Origin: Desulfamplus sp.
GTDB lineage: Bacteria > Desulfobacterota > Desulfobacteria > Desulfobacterales > Desulfobacteraceae
Direction of reading: 5' to 3'
Assembly: GCA_015232455.1 (NCBI GenBank)
Contig: JADFZQ010000004.1
Span: 62,001-126,000 of the forward strand
DNA length: 64,000 nucleotides
Below the pieces are notes generated by a model, which saw only the letters and a list, made by a program, of their open reading frames with translations, made no database searches and was not told the origin of the DNA. Shown piece by piece: positions 43,598 to 52,227 of the stretch (within the stretch, counting starts at the first letter, position 1; each line of letters starts with the position of its first letter). The position numbers were made by a program, and so were the translations under genes.

Positions 43598-45228
43598 TTT
43601 ACTTTCCGCTCGCTGTTATTCAAACTTGAGTGTTTATGGTTAAGTTTTTCCTGTTCATGACTCTGATTACGAGCTATTACACTCCTCAACAGTTCCAGTC
43701 TGGAGGAAATTTCTTGAATCTCCTTTTCAACCTGTTCAAGAGTTAGCTCTCCATTTTTTATATTATCTGTTTTATCTGGCACATATTCAAGCTCTCCATT
43801 ACTTCTGTCATCTGCAATTACTGGCGTTTCAGCAGCAGAATCCAATGATTTTTCAGAGTATTTTGTTTCCAAAGCTGATTCTATTTTTGATACTAATTCA
43901 AGAAGATGTTCTGATTTGACACGTAACGCATCAAGATTCTGCTCAAGATAGAGTTGTGAATTAACAATATTAGTATCAACATTAGTATTGGTATTGGTAT
44001 AAACATCAGTATTCGCACTATCCAAATTTTTATCTGAAGAGTCATGGGTTGAAAGTTTAGATACAGGTAATTCTTGAGGTTGAATGTGAGATTGGGGGAT
44101 TGAGACAGATTTGGATGTCATTGAGACAGATTCGGTTGTCCCTAACTGAAGGTCTCTATTTTCAGCCATTGTTGGTTCAGGTATAACTGAATCAGCAGAT
44201 TTAACTGATACTAAATTAGATGATTCAGTATTGTCTAATTCAAACAACCCCATTGAGATGATATGCGGTGCAATATACGAAATAATGTTTGGCTGGTTTG
44301 TCCTGTTTAATAAGGAGAATCCTATAACTGATGCGATGCCTAAGTAAAGAGCAATGCAGATGTAAGCATAGGAGTTTCTCTCTTTCCCTGAAAGATTTTT
44401 GAGCTGAAGAAAGATATAGATAACAATTCCTAATGGAAGAAGAAACTGGAAGAACAGATAGGCTGGTCTGAGAAAAAAAGGCCAGTTGAAGAAAATCTTT
44501 AGCTCAAGTATTGCCTGTATAACTGTCAGATCATTTCTGATACCAGCAATAAAAGGAAAACAGCAGAAAAGAGTCAACAGGAAAACAGGAATAACGGTAA
44601 ACTGTTTTCCTCCAAGAAAAAACCAAGATGTATAGATCATTATTGCTGAGGTGATAAAAAATATAAACAGAATCCTGAAATAAGGTACTCCAAGAACAAG
44701 GAAATGTTGATCCAAAGGGGGTGAATTAAAATAAAAAATCAATAATATAGGTAATCCCATTCCCATAAGCATAATAGTTGCAATTGCAAACATTATGGAG
44801 TGCGGGGTTAGTCCAACAGATACTACAGATTCCTCATCAATAGGAGGCGGGCTAAAGGCGACCATCTTTCTCTTATGGATATTTTTATTACCAGCTTTTC
44901 TGTCCCTGTATTTGTTTTCCTTAAAAAGTTCAACATCACCAACATTAAAATCATCATCATTTTGCTTATCATCGTAGTCTCTAATATACTCGTTAAAAGG
45001 CTCATCGTTAAAATCCTCCTTCTCCTCAGAAGAAGAAGAAGAAGAAGATGATGATGAAAAAGATGAAAAAGATGATGAATCTGTCTGGAAATTACCACCT
45101 GTTATCTTTCTGTTAAGAGTAAAATCATCGTCAAATATATCATCTTCAAAGATTGATGATTCTCCATTATCATCGTTATCCTCTGAAGATTCTCTTTTTT
45201 TGAGAAAAAAGTTTTTGTTCTTTTTCAT
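43594..45228 (-). CDS. Multi-spanning membrane protein with acidic Ser-rich N-terminus
   Basis: A 544-residue membrane protein. The first 140 residues are acidic and contain a run of Ser (residues 54-68) and Asp/Glu, likely disordered. Seven or so helices follow (about 150-345). The C-terminal 200 residues form a hydrophilic domain ending in a coiled coil (about 495-540). It overlaps the zinc/coiled-coil gene by 4 bases. It may anchor the ATPase-coil complex at the membrane. No known family. Confidence 0.62.
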   Translation of the reverse strand: MKKNKNFFLKKRESSEDNDDNGESSIFEDDIFDDDFTLNRKITGGNFQTDSSSFSSFSSSSSSSSSSEEKEDFNDEPFNEYIRDYDDKQNDDDFNVGDVELFKENKYRDRKAGNKNIHKRKMVAFSPPPIDEESVVSVGLTPHSIMFAIATIMLMGMGLPILLIFYFNSPPLDQHFLVLGVPYFRILFIFFITSAIMIYTSWFFLGGKQFTVIPVFLLTLFCCFPFIAGIRNDLTVIQAILELKIFFNWPFFLRPAYLFFQFLLPLGIVIYIFLQLKNLSGKERNSYAYICIALYLGIASVIGFSLLNRTNQPNIISYIAPHIISMGLFELDNTESSNLVSVKSADSVIPEPTMAENRDLQLGTTESVSMTSKSVSIPQSHIQPQELPVSKLSTHDSSDKNLDSANTDVYTNTNTNVDTNIVNSQLYLEQNLDALRVKSEHLLELVSKIESALETKYSEKSLDSAAETPVIADDRSNGELEYVPDKTDNIKNGELTLEQVEKEIQEISSRLELLRSVIARNQSHEQEKLNHKHSSLNNSERKVK

Positions 45229-45549
45229 TATTGAGATTTAAGCCTTTATAATTTTAATGTAACATATCACAGCAAACCCAAACGAATTATATATATTCTA
45301 TATAGTCAAACTGTGGAAAAACTGTCAACTTAATTAGTTAATTATGAACTACTTTCGGCATTAAGAAAGACCTTGAAACAGACTATAAAAATCTTGTATT
45401 CTCAATTAAATCGTGTTTGTAAGCAAAGCCATAGATTTGACAACTTTTTAAAAGTTGTCAAATCTTTAAATAAGCATAAAACTTCAATTTATAACCGTTT
45501 ACAGTATAGATTAAAAACATAATAGATTTATAGGAGCTATATTCCGCCC
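45229..45549. promoter_or_regulatory. Divergent intergenic region with a 31-bp palindrome
   Basis: This 321-bp AT-rich region separates the membrane protein gene (minus) from the phosphatase gene (plus). It contains one strong feature, the palindrome at 45434-45464. I see no convincing -35/-10 pair and no RNA gene. Confidence 0.4.
45434..45464. repeat. 31-bp palindrome with 1-base centre, related to 35212-35242
   Basis: Arms GATTTGACAACTTTT (45434-45448) and its perfect complement (45450-45464) flank a single T. The same palindrome with slight changes occurs upstream of mamQ. No T-run follows on the plus strand. Confidence 0.9.
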
Positions 45550-46842
45550 ATGAAAGCACTTATTGTTGATGATGATATGTCAAACCGTCTATTGTTCAAG
45601 ATGTTACTTGAGCAAGATGGCTGCATTGTATATACCGCACAAAACGGAGTTGAAGGGGTTGAGATGTTTAAAAGTATCAATCCCGATATCGTCCTAATGG
45701 ATGTTATGATGCCATTAATGGACGGATATGAAGCTACAAGAGCAATTAAAGCTCATGCTGGTGAACATTTTGTCCCAGTAATTATATTGACAGCACTAAA
45801 CGATCCTGAAGATATTGCTAAAGCCATTGAGTGTGGAGCAGATGATTTTATAAGCAAACCAGTTAACAGCATGATTCTAAGAGCTAAGATGGCTGCTATG
45901 GAGAGATTAAGACGATTATACAGCAACCTAAACCTCCAAAAAATAGAGCTTGAACGCACTAATACAGAGCTTGAATTGCTCAATAACAAAATGCGTCAAG
46001 AACAGGATGCTGCTGGAAATCTTTTCCAAAAGGTTCTTAAAACAAATGAACAGAAATGCACAAACGTTAAACAAATTCTCCTTCCAATGGAAACTTTTTG
46101 TGGGGACATCGTCTTTTCAAGATCAAAGAGTTCTGGCAGGCAGTATCTTCTTGTTGGAGATTTTGCAGGTCATGGGTTACTTGCTGCAATTGGAACTCTT
46201 CCTGTTTCAGAGGTCTTTAACAATATGGCAGATACCGAACAGCCAGTATGTAGTTTTGTTTTTCAGATAAATAAAAGATTAAAAGAGCTGCTTCCCCCTT
46301 CTGTTTTTTTGTGTGCCTCTATTTTGGAGATAAATCTTTCTGAACAACTAATGACCGTATGGAGCGGAGGTATGCCTGATATTTTTGTTGTTGGGAAAAA
46401 TGGAGGGATAAAAAATAGGATAAAATCAAGCAATCTGCCTCTGGGAGTCCTTAAAAATGAGAGACTCAAGTGTGAAACAGAAAAATTACAGTTTGAACCT
46501 GATGATTGTATCTATATCTTTTCAGATGGTGTTGCAGAGACATTTAATGAGCAACATGAGATGTATGGGCAAGAGCGTTTAGAAGAGCATTTCAGAGAAG
46601 TTCATCTTGAATCTTATAATAGTAGTGAAATAAACAAAGGCAGCTTGGTAGATAGAAAAGAGAGCTTATTAGATAGTTATGATAAAAAATACGATCCAGA
46701 GACAATACTTGATAAAATCAAAAAGAGCCTTGATGATTTCCGCGGCAGCTTAACTCAAAGGGACGATATTACAATAGTGCAGATAAGGTGTGGAGTTGAT
46801 TCTGCTTCTGTCTGCTATTTTGACTCAAATTCTACTTTTTAA
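45550..46842 (+). CDS. Receiver-PP2C (RsbU-like) serine phosphatase
   Basis: A 430-residue protein. The receiver (about 1-118) has Asp 51 in IVLMDVMMP. A coiled linker (about 120-160) leads to a PPM/SpoIIE phosphatase domain with GDFAGHG, FSDGVAE and QRDDIT motifs, the metal-binding Asp residues. It should dephosphorylate a STAS antagonist when phosphorylated. A STAS protein occurs at 5993-6298 in this window, but pairing is inference. It converges with the receiver-ATPase gene, overlapping by 11 bases. Confidence 0.88.
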   Translation: MKALIVDDDMSNRLLFKMLLEQDGCIVYTAQNGVEGVEMFKSINPDIVLMDVMMPLMDGYEATRAIKAHAGEHFVPVIILTALNDPEDIAKAIECGADDFISKPVNSMILRAKMAAMERLRRLYSNLNLQKIELERTNTELELLNNKMRQEQDAAGNLFQKVLKTNEQKCTNVKQILLPMETFCGDIVFSRSKSSGRQYLLVGDFAGHGLLAAIGTLPVSEVFNNMADTEQPVCSFVFQINKRLKELLPPSVFLCASILEINLSEQLMTVWSGGMPDIFVVGKNGGIKNRIKSSNLPLGVLKNERLKCETEKLQFEPDDCIYIFSDGVAETFNEQHEMYGQERLEEHFREVHLESYNSSEINKGSLVDRKESLLDSYDKKYDPETILDKIKKSLDDFRGSLTQRDDITIVQIRCGVDSASVCYFDSNSTF

Positions 46843-47713
46843 GATATTTCACCATCTCAATAGCATTTCCTTTGCTGTTCCATGATACTTTGTCCATAAA
46901 AGAGCTAATAAGAAAAAGACCCCGCCCTGATGATAGGAATTTTGAAGGATCATTGGTTTTAGGTAGGTTAATGTAATCAAATCCCTTACCATTATCTATA
47001 ATTTCCCACTTCATTTGCATATCAATAACAGTAAAAGATACTTTAACAAGCTTTTCACAATATTCAGGTATAGATTCACGCTCTTCTAAAATCTCTTGAA
47101 ACTCCTGCCATGATCTATTTTTAAGTTCTGAAGAAATATCAAGATTGCCATGAACAACAGAATTGTTAAGAGCCTCTGTCAGCGAAGTTGTAATATCAGC
47201 ACTATTAATTCCATATAGTTGGCAATACGGCTTTGCAACTATTTGAAGAAATCCAACAACACCAGAAATAAGTCCTGTTTTACTCGGCATTGTGGTGTGG
47301 AAATCGGTATTGATAAAGGGGAGTGTCTGCTCAATAGATTGTTTAATATTAAGCATAGACTCTATCCTATATAGAGCTGAAGAGAGTTCTTTTAAACTGT
47401 ATGGCTTTCTTAAAAAATCTGTTGCACCTTGTTTTAGTGCCTTTATAACGGTCTCTATTTCACTAAAACCAGTCATAACTATAAAGGGAATATCATATTT
47501 ATGCTGCCTAATTTTCTTCAAAAGTTCAAGACCATCCATCACAGGCATCATAACATCACTTATGATAATATCAAAGGCAGCAGGCTCTTTTAAGAAATAC
47601 TCTAATGCTATCCCACCATTTTCAGCGGTTACAGAACTATGACCACAACTTCTTAACTGCTTTGATACCAACTCAACAACGCTGATATTATCGTCAACAA
47701 CTAAAATATTCAT
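46832..47713 (-). CDS. Receiver protein with HATPase (anti-sigma kinase-like) domain
   Basis: A 293-residue protein. The receiver (about 1-120) has Asp 53 in IIISDVMMP. The C-terminal HATPase_c domain (about 160-290) has EALNNSVVHGN and the DNGKGFDYI motif, as in RsbW-type kinases. It would phosphorylate an antagonist or bind a sigma factor under receiver control. With the neighbouring phosphatase and the STAS protein it could form a partner-switching circuit. The 3' ends of the two genes overlap. Confidence 0.85.
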   Translation of the reverse strand: MNILVVDDNISVVELVSKQLRSCGHSSVTAENGGIALEYFLKEPAAFDIIISDVMMPVMDGLELLKKIRQHKYDIPFIVMTGFSEIETVIKALKQGATDFLRKPYSLKELSSALYRIESMLNIKQSIEQTLPFINTDFHTTMPSKTGLISGVVGFLQIVAKPYCQLYGINSADITTSLTEALNNSVVHGNLDISSELKNRSWQEFQEILEERESIPEYCEKLVKVSFTVIDMQMKWEIIDNGKGFDYINLPKTNDPSKFLSSGRGLFLISSFMDKVSWNSKGNAIEMVKYLKK

Positions 47714-47719
47714 ATTAAT

Positions 47720-48286
47720 TTACTCTTCTGGTTTAAATATCTTTTTTATTGATTCCATATCTTTTATTTTAGATGGTATTAAATCAAGTTTTCGTTTTGT
47801 AAGCATTTTAATGCCAACGTCCATATCAGAAAAGAAATCCATTGTTTTAACTTTATACCTGAGCATAATCTCAAGTTTATGGGTTCTTCCATATCGCTGA
47901 ATTGAATTTAGAACCTCTGTATGGAATTTCAAAGTTGAAGGTTGTGCAACCTTTATATTCTTTTCAAGAGCAATTTGACGCAAAGCGTCCATTATAGCAG
48001 ACATATCAATTGACATGGGGCATACGCTTGAGCAGGTATTGCAGCCAACGCATATCCATATAGTTGATGATTTTAAAGCCTGCTCATATAAGTGCAACTG
48101 TAAAAGCCTTATAATCCCATGAGGAGCATAATCCATTGCCTGAAAAAATGGACAACCTGAAGCACAACATCTGCAATGATAGCAGTTATTGTAATTGACA
48201 TTAGAACGTGTAATTACATCATAGCCAATATCTTTATAATCAATATCTAAAGGCAATTGCAAATTTTTTTCTCTATTTTTATCCAT
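47720..48286 (-). CDS. HdrC-like iron-sulfur protein
   Basis: A 188-residue protein with two [4Fe-4S] motifs: Cys 35, 38, 41 and 45 (CYHCRCCASGCP) and CVGCNTCSSVCP near 77-88, in the pattern of heterodisulfide reductase subunit C. The rest is helical. It stands 7 bases upstream of the receiver-ATPase gene and no HdrA or HdrB gene is nearby. It could carry electrons from a membrane donor to an unknown partner. An additional Cys at position 40 is unusual. Confidence 0.8.
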   Translation of the reverse strand: MDKNREKNLQLPLDIDYKDIGYDVITRSNVNYNNCYHCRCCASGCPFFQAMDYAPHGIIRLLQLHLYEQALKSSTIWICVGCNTCSSVCPMSIDMSAIMDALRQIALEKNIKVAQPSTLKFHTEVLNSIQRYGRTHKLEIMLRYKVKTMDFFSDMDVGIKMLTKRKLDLIPSKIKDMESIKKIFKPEE

Positions 48287-48298
48287 ATTTTTTATCCA

Positions 48299-50155
48299 TT
48301 ACTGCTTAAATATTGAAATAACAAGCATAAACCCAATAAAACTTGCACAAACTAACCCTACAACGCCAAGTAGCGAAAGCCCAAGAATCAGCGGTGGCAC
48401 AGCAAAGCAGAGAAGTAGCGAAGATGCAAGAACAAGTGATGCAATAATTATAGCAATTGCTATTCTGTTATTTGCCTGATGGTTAGCAGAGAGAATCTTC
48501 TCAAGACGCTGAATATCAAAGCCAATAGTTAATTTGCCCTTTCTAAGCTGGCGGATAATAGTAAGAGACTCTCTTGGCAGACTTTGAAGAAGCTTTATAG
48601 ATTCAGAAGTAACGCGACTCATATCATCAGATATTCTTGCTGGAGAAAAACGTGCCATCTTTGCTTTTTTGATATACGGAGCTGCATGACTTATCATATT
48701 AAATTCAGGATCAATCATATTAGCCACACCCTCTACAGCAGTAAACGCCTTGAGCATCAAAAAGGTTTCGGGCAAAATTCTAAGCCTGTGATTTAAGGCA
48801 ATTTGAACAATATCTTGAAGCATCTTACCGATATTTATCTCTTTTAACATACTGCCTGCAAAGTAGTGTCCTGTAAATCCTGCAATATCTCTTTCTAATG
48901 CTCGTAAATCTGGCTCTTCATCATATTCAGTTAATTCAAGCAAAAGGCGGCTTACCTGTGATATATTTTGCATGGCTGTGCTTGCGATTATATCAATAAA
49001 AACCTCACGAGAATATTGATCCACAAAACCCATAATACCAAAATCAACGGGGCAGAGAACATTATCAGGAAGAACAAAGATATTGCCCGGATGTAGATCT
49101 GCGTGAAAAAAACCATACTCAAGCACCTGAGTGAGAATAAAATCAGCCCCCCGTTTTGTTAAAAGTTTTCTGTCATACCCTTTAGCATCAAGAGTTTCGA
49201 TCTCTGAAATTTTTATCCCATCAACATACTCCATTGTCAATATTGAACAAGTTGTATGTTCAAGATAGACCTTTGGGATATAAATGCCATGAATAGTTTT
49301 AGAACCGTAGTTAGAGCTATTATGGCTACTTGTAGTGTTAGTATTATCAGCGTTATGGGAAGTATTAATAGTTCTATTGTTAGATGGAAACTGCCTTTGA
49401 ACTCTTATTATATTTGACGCTTCAAGAGTGTAGTCAAGCTCTCTTTCAAGTGTTGCTGCAAATTCTTGAACAATCTTAACTGGCTTGAAAAAAGAGAGAT
49501 CCTCAATATGCCGCTCCATTAGTGTTGCAAGATGTAAGAGAATCTCTAAATCAACTGCGATTAGCTTTTTTATACCAGGTCTTTGAATCTTAACCGCAAC
49601 TTTTTCGCCAGTTTTTAAAATAGCTCGATGAACCTGACCAATTGAAGCAGATGCAAATGGAGTCTCTTCAATAGATTCAAATGGATTATCAATTTTACCT
49701 GCCAATTGGGCAATAAAATTTACGCTATTTTGACCTACTTTTTCTGATACACTACCTAAACTCCAGCTGCCTCTTGACTTAAATTCTGATGAAATTATTG
49801 ATTTTACTTCTGAGAAGCTAAACGCTGGAACATTATCTTGGAGTTTTTCAAGTTCGTGGATAAAAGGAAGAGGAATAAGATCAGGTCTTGTGGATAGAAT
49901 CTGCCCAAATTTGATAAAGGTAGGTCCAAGCTCTTCAAAAATAAGTCTCACCCTTTCCTGTGGAGTGAGTTTTTCAACTTTTTCCCGTTTTTTTCTCGAA
50001 ATCATCTGAAGACCAACCTCAAGATATTGGTCGATCTTCAGAATATCGATAATATTATCAAATCCGTATTTGAATAAAATTGTAAGTATTTGGCGGTAGC
50101 GATTTACATGTCTATATGTTCTTCCGATAATGCCGATACTTCTAAAATTTAGCAT
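48299..50155 (-). CDS. UbiB/ABC1-family atypical kinase
   Basis: A 618-residue protein of the ABC1/ADCK/UbiB family. The family KxGQ motif is in FIKFGQILSTRPD (near 95), the nucleotide loop PFASASIGQVHRA near 165, the catalytic loop HADLHPGNIF near 355 and CPVDFGIMG near 370. Two C-terminal membrane helices (about 555-612) anchor it. An insert of Asn/Ser/Thr (about 255-285) is unusual. In quinone biosynthesis UbiB is a chaperone-like kinase; here the neighbours suggest lipid metabolism. It overlaps the hydrolase gene by 7 bases. Confidence 0.88.
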   Translation of the reverse strand: MLNFRSIGIIGRTYRHVNRYRQILTILFKYGFDNIIDILKIDQYLEVGLQMISRKKREKVEKLTPQERVRLIFEELGPTFIKFGQILSTRPDLIPLPFIHELEKLQDNVPAFSFSEVKSIISSEFKSRGSWSLGSVSEKVGQNSVNFIAQLAGKIDNPFESIEETPFASASIGQVHRAILKTGEKVAVKIQRPGIKKLIAVDLEILLHLATLMERHIEDLSFFKPVKIVQEFAATLERELDYTLEASNIIRVQRQFPSNNRTINTSHNADNTNTTSSHNSSNYGSKTIHGIYIPKVYLEHTTCSILTMEYVDGIKISEIETLDAKGYDRKLLTKRGADFILTQVLEYGFFHADLHPGNIFVLPDNVLCPVDFGIMGFVDQYSREVFIDIIASTAMQNISQVSRLLLELTEYDEEPDLRALERDIAGFTGHYFAGSMLKEINIGKMLQDIVQIALNHRLRILPETFLMLKAFTAVEGVANMIDPEFNMISHAAPYIKKAKMARFSPARISDDMSRVTSESIKLLQSLPRESLTIIRQLRKGKLTIGFDIQRLEKILSANHQANNRIAIAIIIASLVLASSLLLCFAVPPLILGLSLLGVVGLVCASFIGFMLVISIFKQ

Positions 50156-52227
50156 GATTTCAATAAGCTGTTAGAATCACATGGTGCCGGCATAAGCCCT
50201 TCAGGTAACTGGTGGCTATCTGTATCTAACTCATTTTGATCTTCATTTTCTCCTGAATTAGATTTAAAATCAAAGTGATGGCTTAACGTGCTAAAGTAGT
50301 CGTGCTTAATTTTATCTCGTTCAACTTGATCAATATTATTAGCTTCATTATCATCAGATAGGTACTGGAAGTTGTCAGATGGTGGAAATTGGAAAGTATC
50401 TAATGGTTTTTGAGTATTTTGTAATCCAATGCTATTGGACGAGTGGATCAAGTTAGTACTCAATAGTGTGGGCAGACTATTACTTGGTGATTCAAACATA
50501 CTGTTGTCGCACGATTTAAGTAAACTATCTTGATATGTCCAATCTCCCCAAATGGTTTCAATAATCTGTTCATAAAGAGGATAGATAAGCTCATTTGCAG
50601 CTTTACCATAAAGCAGATCAATATGGTTTGCACCCTCAATTATAAAATCGATCAACTGGCTTTTCTCATCAGTAATTTCAACCTTGTTAAGATCATCTAC
50701 ACTTTCAATTCTATAAACTTTTTTCACTTTATGAGGATAAAATTCTGAGTATTTCATGTTATCAACAGGAGCAAGCGGATCCTTGCTTCCCCAAAAATGA
50801 AAAAGAGGAATATCAGCAGGAAAAAATTGAAAGCAGTCTGAATAGTTAAGATTACTGTTATCCATTCTCTTAAATCCTGTGCCATCATATATTGATCGCA
50901 AAAGTTGAAATCCAATACCAAGAGGAATCGATTCTGTAGCAGTTTTAAGATAACGCTCAATAAAAAACTTGTCGTCTTTATGGTTTTCAGATGAAATCAA
51001 AAAATTGATTTGACCTATGTTGTGGTTATATATAGCACGGGTAATATCCTTGAGAATTGGGAAATCCGTAACTACTCTTGAAACTTCCTGAATCGGAATG
51101 TGAGATAAATTAAAAATTCGGGTCAAATGGTTAAGCCAGAGGCTTGCAGGAAACAACACGTGTGATGTTTTGTTGAAAAATTTCGGAGAACCAAGTGATA
51201 TTATCCCCTTAATCATATTCATGTTGTTTTTAGCATCAGCTTTTGAAGGCAGAACCTTATTTAGAACTTTTTTCTCCTCTTTAGATAAAAACCTTAATTT
51301 ATCATAGTTAAGGCGTAAAGCCCAGTTAAGCACCATACTTTCAGATACCATTCCACCCATACTATGCCCCATCAAAATAGATGGTTTACCACAGCTCCTT
51401 GAATAGGTGAACTTCAAGACAGCAGGCAGATCATAGTCAATCAATGTATCTACAGTGTAATAAGGATCAAAACGTCCCGTGTTTATCCCCATTCCACGAG
51501 GGTCAAACAGATAGACCCACATACCAGCATCAGCAAGATCCATTGACATTGAATAGCGGTTATTTAAGTGAAAACATCTGCTGTTGTTGGCAAAGCCCGG
51601 CACAAGTATTACAGACGGTCTATTATCACCAGCAGTAACATCTTCCATGCTTACAAATCGCTGAAAACGAATCTCTTTACCTTCATCTGTAAAATCACGA
51701 TAAAAAACGGTTGCGTAATCTCCACGCCCATTATTTTCACGCTCATTTATTTCAGTTTCAAAGTAGATAGGCTGTTTATCCTGTTTTAAGGATTCTCTTA
51801 AAATAAACCTACGGTTTGCCTCATCTAAGATTGGCTGAATAAAGACAGGGTCAATGTTAAAATGCTTTAATGCAAGATGAGTGAGGGTTCTTGAATTTAG
51901 CAAGATTACATTTTCAGTTAATTTGATTTTACCTCTTTCAAGCTCTTGGGCAATAGCAGCTTTGATCTCATCTCGCGGTATTGTTGTTTTTGCTGCATGT
52001 TTAAAAATATGGTATAAAATAAGGGCGAGCTTGCCCACAGCGTGAATTCTAACTTCACGCTGATTATGGATAAGCTCGCGAGACACTGGTAATCCAAGAC
52101 TCAACTGCCCTTTATAAATTTTACTGTAAGTGTTATAGCCCGCATTTATAACTCTTGCAGGTATATCATTTATAAGCATTCTGGCAGCAGACTCTTTGAG
52201 CTTTATAGCATTTTCAATTATCTTCAT
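50149..52227 (-). CDS. Large alpha/beta hydrolase with disordered C-terminus
   Basis: I take ATG 52227 (MKIIENAIK), which overlaps the end of the upstream reductase gene by 14 bases; a TTG at 52251 is the alternative. The product is about 692 residues. The hydrolase core (about 180-570) has LVPGFANNSR, the FDPRGMG strand and the nucleophile elbow GHSMGG near 290, with a candidate His in EGANHIDL near 560. The N-terminal 170 residues are helical and the C-terminal 120 are Ser/Asn/Asp-rich. In this lipid-storage context it may be an esterase or lipase for wax esters or triacylglycerol. Confidence 0.78.
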   Translation of the reverse strand: MKIIENAIKLKESAARMLINDIPARVINAGYNTYSKIYKGQLSLGLPVSRELIHNQREVRIHAVGKLALILYHIFKHAAKTTIPRDEIKAAIAQELERGKIKLTENVILLNSRTLTHLALKHFNIDPVFIQPILDEANRRFILRESLKQDKQPIYFETEINERENNGRGDYATVFYRDFTDEGKEIRFQRFVSMEDVTAGDNRPSVILVPGFANNSRCFHLNNRYSMSMDLADAGMWVYLFDPRGMGINTGRFDPYYTVDTLIDYDLPAVLKFTYSRSCGKPSILMGHSMGGMVSESMVLNWALRLNYDKLRFLSKEEKKVLNKVLPSKADAKNNMNMIKGIISLGSPKFFNKTSHVLFPASLWLNHLTRIFNLSHIPIQEVSRVVTDFPILKDITRAIYNHNIGQINFLISSENHKDDKFFIERYLKTATESIPLGIGFQLLRSIYDGTGFKRMDNSNLNYSDCFQFFPADIPLFHFWGSKDPLAPVDNMKYSEFYPHKVKKVYRIESVDDLNKVEITDEKSQLIDFIIEGANHIDLLYGKAANELIYPLYEQIIETIWGDWTYQDSLLKSCDNSMFESPSNSLPTLLSTNLIHSSNSIGLQNTQKPLDTFQFPPSDNFQYLSDDNEANNIDQVERDKIKHDYFSTLSHHFDFKSNSGENEDQNELDTDSHQLPEGLMPAPCDSNSLLKSC

